Part shown: one piece after another, positions 1-7,115 of the stretch
Numbering within the stretch: the stretch's first letter is position 1
How the letters are laid out: each line of letters opens with the position of its first letter
Origin: an uncultured Reyranella sp.
Lineage (GTDB): Bacteria > Pseudomonadota > Alphaproteobacteria > Reyranellales > Reyranellaceae
DNA: 64,000 nt
Assembly (NCBI RefSeq): GCF_945957355.1
Contig: NZ_CAMFKM010000005.1
Coordinates: 310,001 to 374,000, forward strand
Reading direction: 5' to 3'
Position numbers and translations under genes: made by a program
The notes under the pieces: generated by a model
Seen by the model: the letters and a program-made list of their open reading frames with translations, nothing else
Told to the model about the DNA's origin: nothing
Database searches by the model: none

Positions 1-1347
1 ACCTATCAGCACAATAACGGCGTCATGCGGAACGGCACGCCGCTGGCGCGCCGCTTCACCAACATCGCCCTGGAATGCCGCAGGGCAGGCTACGATCCGG
101 CGCTGTTCGGCTACACCGACACGACGGCCGATCCGACCGGCCTCCCGCCCGACGATCCGGCGCTTCGGACCTACGAGTCGGTCATGCCCGGTTTCGCGCC
201 GGAGCTGCACCTGCCGGAACTGCCCTATCCGTGGATGGCCGACCTGAAGGCCAAGGGATATCCGTTCGCCGACGACGTCACGGAGATCTATCGGCCGGCT
301 ACCCCGGCGGGCGACCGTGGACCGACCTTTCCGGCGGCACGCTTCAAGGCCGAGGACAGCATCACGGCCTTCCTGACCGATCGGCTGCTCGACTACATCT
401 CGGTGCGGCGCGACGCCTCCTGGTTCGCGCACGCGGCCTACATTCGCCCGCACCCGCCTTTCATCGCGCCCGAGCCCTACAACACCCTCTACGATCCGGC
501 CGACATGCCGCTGCCGCGTCGCGCCGCGACGGTGGAGGCGGAGGCCGCGCAGCATCCGCTCCTCGCCAGCTACCTGCGCTCACAGAGCCAGGCGAACTAT
601 TTCGTCACCGGGCAGGGGCTGGTCGCCGATCTCAGCGCCAGCGATCTCGCGCAGCTACGGGCGACCTATTACGGCATGGTGCAGGAGGTCGACGACCAGG
701 TCGGCCGCCTGATCGACAAGCTGAAGGACTGGGGGCTCTACGACGACACGCTGATCGTCGTGACCGCCGACCATGGCGAGCTGCTGGGCGACCACTGGAT
801 GCTCGGCAAGCAGGGCTATTTCGACGAGGCCTACAACGTGCCGCTGATCGTGCGCGATCCACGCTCCGCGGCGAAAGCGAGCCGCGGCACGGCGATCGAG
901 CGCTTCACCGAGGCGGTCGACGTGATGCCGACCGTCCTCGACTGGCTCGGCCTCGACATCCCGCGCCAGTGCGACGGCCGCTCGCTTCTCCCGTTGCTGC
1001 ACGGAAAACCGGTCGAGGACTGGCGCCGCGCAGTGCACTGGGAATTCGATTTCCGCGGGCTTGGCGCCGCCGATTCGGAGACGGCGCTGGGCGTGCCGAT
1101 GGACGCCTGCTCTCTGGCCGTCATCCGCGACGAGCGATTCAAATACGTCCATTTCGCCGCGCTGCCACCGCTGTTCTTCGATCTCGCCGCCGATCCGCAC
1201 TGCTTCAACGACCTGTCGCGCGATCCCGCCGCAGCCCCGGCGATGCTGTCCTATGCGCAGAAGATGCTGTCGTGGCGCATCGTTTCGAGCGCCCGCGATT
1301 TCACCGGCATGCACGTTTCGTCCAACGGCCTCCACGTTCGCCCCTGA
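1..1347 (+). CDS. Phosphonate monoester hydrolase / sulfatase-family enzyme, 5'-truncated
   Basis: The reading frame is open from base 1, so the start lies left of the window and about 448 codons remain. The protein belongs to the alkaline phosphatase/sulfatase superfamily. Visible marks are HNNGVMRNGTPL right at the edge, the metal-binding block TADHGELLGDH and the following lysine in GKQGYFDEAYNVPL. This combination looks most like the phosphonate monoester hydrolase/phosphodiesterase branch rather than a classical arylsulfatase. The catalytic Cys/Ser (formylglycine) motif is expected just upstream and cannot be seen. It ends 19 bp before a ugpB-like gene, so it may hydrolyse phosphodiesters or sulfate esters linked to the solute imported by that transporter. 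Substrate specificity is inferred. Confidence 0.8.
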   Translation, partial: TYQHNNGVMRNGTPLARRFTNIALECRRAGYDPALFGYTDTTADPTGLPPDDPALRTYESVMPGFAPELHLPELPYPWMADLKAKGYPFADDVTEIYRPATPAGDRGPTFPAARFKAEDSITAFLTDRLLDYISVRRDASWFAHAAYIRPHPPFIAPEPYNTLYDPADMPLPRRAATVEAEAAQHPLLASYLRSQSQANYFVTGQGLVADLSASDLAQLRATYYGMVQEVDDQVGRLIDKLKDWGLYDDTLIVVTADHGELLGDHWMLGKQGYFDEAYNVPLIVRDPRSAAKASRGTAIERFTEAVDVMPTVLDWLGLDIPRQCDGRSLLPLLHGKPVEDWRRAVHWEFDFRGLGAADSETALGVPMDACSLAVIRDERFKYVHFAALPPLFFDLAADPHCFNDLSRDPAAAPAMLSYAQKMLSWRIVSSARDFTGMHVSSNGLHVRP

Positions 1348-1366
1348 TCAGGAGAAGGAATCCATC

Positions 1367-2674
1367 ATGAGGAACAGGTTGCTCGGCGCCTTCGCCGGAA
1401 TGGTCGCCGCCTTTGCCGCCTCGGTGGCGGCGGCTGCACCGATCGAAATCCAGTTCTGGCATCCGACCCTGGGACCGATCGACGATGCCTTGAAGCAGCA
1501 GATCGACAGCTTCAACAACGCCCAGACCGCCTACAAGGTCGTGGCCTCCGGCCGTGGCACCTACGACGAGACCTTCAATGCCGCGATCGCGGGCTTCCGG
1601 GCGAACAAGAGCCCGCACCTGCTGGTCGTAATCGGCCAGGGCACGCAGAGTATGCTGCTGTCGGGCGCGGTCTATCCGGTGCAGGATCTGCTGGCAGCCG
1701 AAGGCTACAAGATCGACTGGAACAACTACATCCAGCCGGTGCTGAACTACTATCGCACCAAGGACATGAAGCTCCTGTCGCTGCCCTTCAGCGTCTCGAC
1801 GCCGATCCTCTGGTACAACAAGGATGGCTTCGCCAAGGCGGGCCTCACCCGGCCGCCCGCGACCTGGGACGAGATGGGCGAGTACCTGACCAAGCTTCGC
1901 GCGGCGGGCTTCGAGTGCGGCTACACCTCGGGCTGGCAGCAGTGGGTGCATGTCGACAACTATTCGACGATCCACGACCTGCCGATCGCCACCCTGCACA
2001 ACGGGCTCGATGGTTTGAACGCGGTCTTCACCTACAACAAGACGGACGTGGTGAAGAACATCGCGCGCCTGCAGTCGTGGGTCGCCGATGGGCGCTACAC
2101 CTATTCGGGCCGCCAGGGCAGCAGCGCGACACCGGCCTTCGCCTCGGGCCGCTGCGCGATGATGACCCATTCCTCGGCGGTCTTCTCCTCGCTGCAGGCC
2201 AGCGCCAAGTTCGCCTTCGAGGCCGCGCCGCTGCCCTACGAAGCGGGTACGACGCCGCACAACAGCCTGATCGGCGGCGGCGCACTGTGGGTGCTGAAGG
2301 GCCACAAGCCGGAGGAGTACAAGGGCGTGGCCGCGTTCCTCGCGCATCTCGCCAGCCCCGACCAGCAGGCCAAGTGGCACAAGGACACTGGCTACATGCC
2401 GATCACCAAGGCCGCCTACGAGAAGGTCAAGGCCGAGGGCTACTACGACAAGTACCCGCAGCAGGAAGTGGCCATCACCCAGGTCCAGCGCGGCACGCCG
2501 ACGCTCAACACGATGACCGTGCGGTTGGGCAACGCCAACCAGTACGTCGCGGCCCTCGAGGAGGAGATGGAGGCAGTCTGGGCGAACAAGAAGACCGCGC
2601 AGCAGGCGATGGACGACGCGGTGCGGCGTGGCAACGAGATCCTGCGTCGCTTCGAACGCCAGCGCGGCAACTGA
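1367..2674 (+). CDS. ugpB: ABC transporter substrate-binding protein, UgpB-like
   Basis: The gene encodes a 435-residue periplasmic solute-binding protein of the extracellular family 1 (UgpB/MalE) type. ATG 1367 follows a strong AGGAGAAGGA ribosome site and opens a Sec signal peptide (MRNRLLGAFAG, hydrophobic core, AAA cleavage region). The mature part begins IEIQFWHPTLGP and contains FNNAQTAYKVV and ASGRGTYDETFNAA, as in glycerol-3-phosphate binding proteins. It is the first of four importer genes (B-A-E-C). It would capture glycerol-3-phosphate, a glycerophosphodiester or a related solute in the periplasm. The ugp assignment rests on these motifs and gene order; other CUT1 substrates remain possible. 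Confidence 0.85.
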   Translation: MRNRLLGAFAGMVAAFAASVAAAAPIEIQFWHPTLGPIDDALKQQIDSFNNAQTAYKVVASGRGTYDETFNAAIAGFRANKSPHLLVVIGQGTQSMLLSGAVYPVQDLLAAEGYKIDWNNYIQPVLNYYRTKDMKLLSLPFSVSTPILWYNKDGFAKAGLTRPPATWDEMGEYLTKLRAAGFECGYTSGWQQWVHVDNYSTIHDLPIATLHNGLDGLNAVFTYNKTDVVKNIARLQSWVADGRYTYSGRQGSSATPAFASGRCAMMTHSSAVFSSLQASAKFAFEAAPLPYEAGTTPHNSLIGGGALWVLKGHKPEEYKGVAAFLAHLASPDQQAKWHKDTGYMPITKAAYEKVKAEGYYDKYPQQEVAITQVQRGTPTLNTMTVRLGNANQYVAALEEEMEAVWANKKTAQQAMDDAVRRGNEILRRFERQRGN

Positions 2675-2701
2675 GCGGCGGCGGCGCGACGGGCTGATGC
2701 C

Positions 2702-3595
2702 ATGATCAAGCGGGTGAACTTCCAGCGGCACAAGCCGCTGGCCTTCCTGCTGCTCGCGCCGCAGATGCTCGTGCTGGCCATCTTCGTGTTCTGGCCGGCG
2801 GCACAGGCGCTCTATCAGGCCTTCACCGTCACCGATCCGTTCGGCCAGCACTCGACCTTCGTCTGGTTCGACAATTTCCGCGACGTGCTGACCAGTCCGG
2901 AATACTTCAACTCGATCTACCGCACCGCCATCTTCAGCACCGGCACGACCGTCTCGGCCGTGCTGGCCGGTCTCGCCTTCGCGGTGCTGGTCGACCGGGT
3001 CGTGCGGGCCAAGTCCGTCTATCGGCTGATGATCATCTGGCCCTATGCCGTGGCGCCGGTGCTGGCCGGCGTCCTTTGGCTGTTCCTGTTCCATCCGATC
3101 TACGGCGCCATCGCGCTGATGCTGAAGCAGGGCTTCGGCATTCCATGGAATCCCCTGCTGGACGGCAGCGACGCTATGTTGCTGGTCATCGTGGCCGCCG
3201 CGTGGAAGCAGGTGAGCTACAATTTCGTCTTCTTCCTCGCCGCCCTGCAGGCGATCCCGCGCTCGCTGATCGAGGCGGCGGCAATCGACGGGGCGGGGCC
3301 GATCCGGCGGTTCGTCAGCATCGTCTTTCCGCTGATCTCGCCCACCACCTTCTTCCTGCTGGTGATCAACGTCGTCTACGCCTTCTTCGACACGTTCGGC
3401 ATCATCCACGCCCTGACCCAGGGCGGGCCCGGCGGCGCCACCGACATCATGGTCTACAAGGTCTATGCCGACGGCTTCCTCGGCCTCGATCTCGGCCTGT
3501 CGGCGGCGCAGTCGGTGATCCTGATGATCCTGGTCATCGGGCTGACGGCAGTCCAGTTCCGCTTCCTCGAGCGGCGGGTGAAGTACGCCCAATGA
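2702..3595 (+). CDS. ugpA: ABC transporter permease, UgpA-like
   Basis: A 297-residue inner-membrane permease of the MalF/UgpA family. The first membrane helix (LAFLLLAPQMLVLAIFVFW) starts near residue 15 and about six helices follow. The cytoplasmic EAA loop that docks on the ATPase is visible as EAAAIDGAGPIRRFVSIVFPL near residue 200. The stop codon overlaps the next gene (ATGA at 3592-3595), so UgpA and UgpE should be translationally coupled. The ribosome site is weak (the 27-bp gap to ugpB has no clear purine run), which suggests reliance on upstream translation. Confidence 0.88.
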   Translation: MIKRVNFQRHKPLAFLLLAPQMLVLAIFVFWPAAQALYQAFTVTDPFGQHSTFVWFDNFRDVLTSPEYFNSIYRTAIFSTGTTVSAVLAGLAFAVLVDRVVRAKSVYRLMIIWPYAVAPVLAGVLWLFLFHPIYGAIALMLKQGFGIPWNPLLDGSDAMLLVIVAAAWKQVSYNFVFFLAALQAIPRSLIEAAAIDGAGPIRRFVSIVFPLISPTTFFLLVINVVYAFFDTFGIIHALTQGGPGGATDIMVYKVYADGFLGLDLGLSAAQSVILMILVIGLTAVQFRFLERRVKYAQ

Positions 3596-4515
3596 TCGAA
3601 CGGACCCCCAAGCTCGACCTCTTCTGCCACCTGCTCCTGATCGCCGGCGTGATCGCCGTCTGCCTGCCGCTCTACTACGCGTTGATCGCTGCCACCCATA
3701 CGCTGCCCGACGTGCTGCAGGTGCCGATGCCGCTCACGCCGGGCAGGGAGCTGCTGGTCAACCTGAAGGTTGCCATCGAGCGCGGCGACCTCGGCCGCCA
3801 GCTCGTCAATTCGCTGGTCGTCTCGATCGGCGTCACGGTCGGCAAGATCGCCGTGTCGATCTTGTCCGCGTTCGCGATCACCTATTTCCGCTTTCCCTTC
3901 CGGATGACCGCCTTCTGGCTGATCTTCGCCACGCTGATGCTGCCGATCGAGGTGCGCATCGTACCGACCTATGCCGTGGCCGCCCATCCGCTGCAGGGGC
4001 TGGGCTGGCTGCTCGACGAGACCGGCCTGCGCGGGCCGCTGGAGAGCCTGACGGGATGGAACGTCGAAGCGGTCGTGAAGTGGAACCTGCTCGACAGCTA
4101 TGCCGGCCTGATCCTGCCGCTGATGGCCTCGGCCACAGCGACCTTCCTGTTCCGCCAGCTCTTCCTCACCATCCCCGAGGAACTGCTCGAAGCGGCCAAG
4201 ATCGACGGCGCGTCGCCGATGCGCTTCCTGATCGACGTGCTGTGGCCGATGTCGCGCACCAACGTGGTGGCGCTCACCGTCATCCTCTTCGTGTTCGGCT
4301 GGAACCAGTATCTGTGGCCGCTGCTGATCACGACGGAGGCCAGCATGACGACCGCGGTGATCGGCCTGTCCAAGCAGATCTCCGCCGCACCGGAAGCCGT
4401 GCCGAAGTGGAACACGCTGATGGCCTCGGCGCTGCTGATCACGCTGCCGCCGGTGGTGGTGGTGATCGTGCTGCAGCGCTGGTTCGTCAAAGGCCTCGTC
4501 GACTCGGAAAAATAG
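3592..4515 (+). CDS. ugpE: ABC transporter permease, UgpE-like
   Basis: A 307-residue partner permease (MalG/UgpE family). The start is the ATG overlapping the ugpA stop. An N-terminal helix (LFCHLLLIAGVIAVCLPLYYALIAAT) is followed by a periplasmic stretch and five more helices. The EAA loop EAAKIDGASPMRFLIDVLWPM is near residue 205. It would pair with UgpA to form the membrane channel. The protein is a little longer than typical UgpE because of a periplasmic segment around residues 135-155. The ATPase gene follows after 11 bp. Confidence 0.88.
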   Translation: MIERTPKLDLFCHLLLIAGVIAVCLPLYYALIAATHTLPDVLQVPMPLTPGRELLVNLKVAIERGDLGRQLVNSLVVSIGVTVGKIAVSILSAFAITYFRFPFRMTAFWLIFATLMLPIEVRIVPTYAVAAHPLQGLGWLLDETGLRGPLESLTGWNVEAVVKWNLLDSYAGLILPLMASATATFLFRQLFLTIPEELLEAAKIDGASPMRFLIDVLWPMSRTNVVALTVILFVFGWNQYLWPLLITTEASMTTAVIGLSKQISAAPEAVPKWNTLMASALLITLPPVVVVIVLQRWFVKGLVDSEK

Positions 4516-4526
4516 CGGAGCATTCC

Positions 4527-5597
4527 TTGGCCACCGTCGACATACGCAAAGTCCAGAAATCCTACGGGCCCGCGAAGGTCCTGCACGGCGTCGACCTCGA
4601 GATCCGCCACGGCGAATTCGCCGTCATCCTGGGGCCGAGCGGGTGCGGGAAGTCCACGCTCCTGCGCATGATCGCGGGCCTGGAGGAGATCACCGGCGGC
4701 GAGATCGCGATCGACGGCCGGGTGGTCAACCGGCTCGAGCCGCGCGAGAGGGACATCGCCATGGTGTTCCAGAACTACGCGCTCTATCCGCACATGAGCG
4801 TGGCGGAGAACATGTCCTATTCGCTCCGGATCGCCCATGCGCCCAAGGCGACCATTCGCGACAAGGTGGCGGGCGTTGCCGGCATCCTGGGCATCGGTGA
4901 CTTCCTTGGCCGCAAGCCCACGCAGCTGAGCGGCGGCCAGCGCCAGCGGGTCGCCATGGGCCGCGCCATCATCCGTGAGCCCAAGGTCTTCCTGTTCGAC
5001 GAGCCGCTGTCGAACCTCGACGCCAAGCTGCGCCACCAGATGCGTACCGAGCTGAAGCGCCTGCATCTGCGGCTCGACGCCACCTCGATCCTGGTGACGC
5101 ACGATCAGGTCGAAGCGATGTCGCTCGCCAACCGCCTGATCGTGATGAACGCCGGCCGGGTCGAGCAGGTGGGCTCGCCCGGCGAGGTCTATGCGCGGCC
5201 CGCGACCTTGTTCGTTGCGGGCTTCATCGGCTCGCTGCCGATGAATTTCTTCGAGGGAGCCGTGGCCGGCGACGGACGCACGATCGTTCTTGCGGGCGGC
5301 CCGTCGGTCGCGGCGGGGGAGTCCGGGAGGATCGGCGCGCCGGGCCAGCAGGTCGTGGTCGGCGTCCGGCCCGATGCGCTCACGCTCTCACCGCCGCAGG
5401 CCGGCGGCCTCGGCGGCCGGGTCGAGCTGGTCGAGGATCTGGGCAGCGTGAAGCTCGTGCATCTCGACGACGGCCGGGGGGGATTCGTGGTGGCGGTGCC
5501 GCCCGACACGGAAGTGGGTGAGGCCACGCAACACGGCGTGATCGTGCGCGGCAAGGACGTGCACGCGTTCGACGCCAAATCAGGCAATCGCCTCTAG
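4527..5597 (+). CDS. ugpC: ABC transporter ATP-binding protein, UgpC/MalK-like
   Basis: A 356-residue ATPase. A TTG start at 4527 is chosen because a GGAG ribosome site lies 6 bp upstream and the reading VDIRKVQKSYG is the usual beginning of this family. Walker A is GPSGCGKST, the ABC signature is LSGGQRQRV, Walker B is VFLFDEPLSNLD, and the H-loop is VTHDQ. The C-terminal third (about residues 240-350) is the TOBE/OB regulatory domain seen in MalK and UgpC, here with FIGSLPMNFFEG and GVRPDAL. It powers the UgpA-UgpE channel at the cytoplasmic face. Confidence 0.9.
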   Translation: MATVDIRKVQKSYGPAKVLHGVDLEIRHGEFAVILGPSGCGKSTLLRMIAGLEEITGGEIAIDGRVVNRLEPRERDIAMVFQNYALYPHMSVAENMSYSLRIAHAPKATIRDKVAGVAGILGIGDFLGRKPTQLSGGQRQRVAMGRAIIREPKVFLFDEPLSNLDAKLRHQMRTELKRLHLRLDATSILVTHDQVEAMSLANRLIVMNAGRVEQVGSPGEVYARPATLFVAGFIGSLPMNFFEGAVAGDGRTIVLAGGPSVAAGESGRIGAPGQQVVVGVRPDALTLSPPQAGGLGGRVELVEDLGSVKLVHLDDGRGGFVVAVPPDTEVGEATQHGVIVRGKDVHAFDAKSGNRL

Positions 5598-5621
5598 CAA
5601 GACAGGATCGGGAGGAAGACG

Positions 5622-7040
5622 ATGGAACTGCGTCAGTACGCAGCCCTGAGCGCGGTCGAGATGGCGCGTCTCGTACGGCAGGGCGAGGTTTCGCCCGTGG
5701 AACTGGTCCAGTCGTCGCTGGATGCGATCGAGGAAACCGAGGCCCGGGTGAACGCCTACAGCGCCGTCTTTGCCGAGGACGCGAAGGGGCGGGCGGCGGA
5801 GCTGGAGAAGGAGGCGCGGGCCGGGTCGTTCCGCGGTCCCCTCCATGGCGTGCCCGTCGGAATCAAAGACCTCTTCCTGGTCGAAGGGTACAAGACGCAG
5901 CGCGGCTCGAGGCTGTACGTCGATTCGGTGGCGACCGAGACGGCGCCGTCGGTCGAGCGCCTGCTCGCCGCAGGCGCGGTCATGGTCGGCAAGACGACGA
6001 CGCCCGAGCTGGGCTGGAAGGCGGCGTCCAATTCGCCGCTCTACGGCGTGACGCGCAATCCCTGGGACGTCTCCAGGACCGCCGGCGGGTCGAGCTCGGG
6101 TTCGGCCGTCGCCGTGGCGGACGGCACGGTGCCGTTGACGCTGGGCTCGGACGGCGGCGGCTCGATGCGGGTGCCGGCCTCGTTCTGCGGCATCTTCTCG
6201 CTGAAGGCATCGCTCGGGCGCGTGCCGACCTATCCGCTGAGCCCCACCGAGCATCTCTCGCACGCGGGTCCGATGACCAACACCGTCGAGGACTATGCGC
6301 TGGCGCTTGACGTGCTGCAGGGGCCGGATGCGCGCGATCCGCAGGCATTGCCGGCAGCCTCGCTCTCCTATCTCGAGACGCTGGGCGAGCTGCCGAAGCT
6401 GCGCTGCGTGCTGGCGCCAACCCTGTTCGGTGCGTCCGTGGCGCCTGGCATTGCCGGCGTGATCGCGAGGACCTTCGACGAGATCAAGGCGCATCTCCCC
6501 GTCGAGATCGTCGAGGCGAAGATCGACTGGCCCGATCCGATCGACATCTTCGATGCGCTTTGGGTGGCGCGCGGCGCGCTCTATGGCGGCCTGAAGCCGG
6601 AAGACATCGCGCGCATCGATCCGGGATTCGCGCGCATGGTGGCGCGGGCGCCGTCGATCAGGCTCGAGGATCATTTCCGGACCCTGCAGGCGCGCGCCGC
6701 CTTCAATCGTTCGGTGGCCGAGGCGTTCGGGCAATTCGACCTGCTCATCATGCCGATGGTGCCGATCGAGCCCTTCGCCGCGGAGGACGACGGGCCGAAG
6801 GACATGGAGGGAACGCGGCCGGTGCCATGGGCACGCTGGACGCCTTTCTCCTATCCCTTCAACATCACGGGGCAGCCGGCCGCGTCGGTGCCGTGCGGCT
6901 GGTCATCGTCGGGCCTGCCGGTCGGCCTGCAGGTCATCGGGCGGCGCTTCGCCGAGGAGCACGTGCTGCAATTCTGCGCCGCCTGGGAGAGACACTTCAA
7001 TTGGCGGCAACGCGCGCCCGCCGTCTACGCCGGCACCTGA
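5622..7040 (+). CDS. Amidase (amidase-signature family)
   Basis: A 472-residue amidase-signature hydrolase. ATG 5622 sits behind GGGAGGAAG. The Ser-cisSer-Lys triad is supported by the lysine in PVGIKDLF near residue 83 and by the glycine/serine-rich block GGSSSGSAVAVADG near residues 155-170 followed by GSDGGGSMRVPASFCG. The length matches stand-alone amidases and GatA relatives, but no gatB or gatC is nearby, so a tRNA amidotransferase role is unlikely. It lies 24 bp after ugpC and probably belongs to the same transcript, so it may act on an imported amide. The substrate is unknown. Confidence 0.85.
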   Translation: MELRQYAALSAVEMARLVRQGEVSPVELVQSSLDAIEETEARVNAYSAVFAEDAKGRAAELEKEARAGSFRGPLHGVPVGIKDLFLVEGYKTQRGSRLYVDSVATETAPSVERLLAAGAVMVGKTTTPELGWKAASNSPLYGVTRNPWDVSRTAGGSSSGSAVAVADGTVPLTLGSDGGGSMRVPASFCGIFSLKASLGRVPTYPLSPTEHLSHAGPMTNTVEDYALALDVLQGPDARDPQALPAASLSYLETLGELPKLRCVLAPTLFGASVAPGIAGVIARTFDEIKAHLPVEIVEAKIDWPDPIDIFDALWVARGALYGGLKPEDIARIDPGFARMVARAPSIRLEDHFRTLQARAAFNRSVAEAFGQFDLLIMPMVPIEPFAAEDDGPKDMEGTRPVPWARWTPFSYPFNITGQPAASVPCGWSSSGLPVGLQVIGRRFAEEHVLQFCAAWERHFNWRQRAPAVYAGT

Positions 7041-7081
7041 CGATCCGAAGCCTCGGCATTCTTCCGCGCTCTCCGCTGGGG

Positions 7082-7107
7082 TGGAACCAAGTTCCAGCCG
7101 CGGAGTT
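7082..7107 (+). promoter_or_regulatory. Palindrome / possible EcfG-type promoter before glgE
   Basis: TGGAAC-CAA-GTTCCA (7082-7096) is a perfect 6-bp inverted repeat 20 bp before the annotated glgE ATG. The same bases can be read as an EcfG (general stress sigma) -35 element GGAAC followed after 16 bp by AGTT, three of four bases of the CGTT -10 element. If it is such a promoter, the annotated ATG at 7116 would be leaderless, and translation might start at an internal GTG (7146 or 7179). A repressor or activator site is the alternative. Confidence 0.3.
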
Positions 7108-7115
7108 TCCTTCGC

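Noticed and set aside
1301..3592. 763-codon open frame on the minus strand
   Set aside because: It lies opposite ugpB and ugpA, both with clear family motifs. Its translation is Arg/His/Asp/Gln-rich with no recognisable domain, as expected of an antisense shadow in GC-rich DNA.
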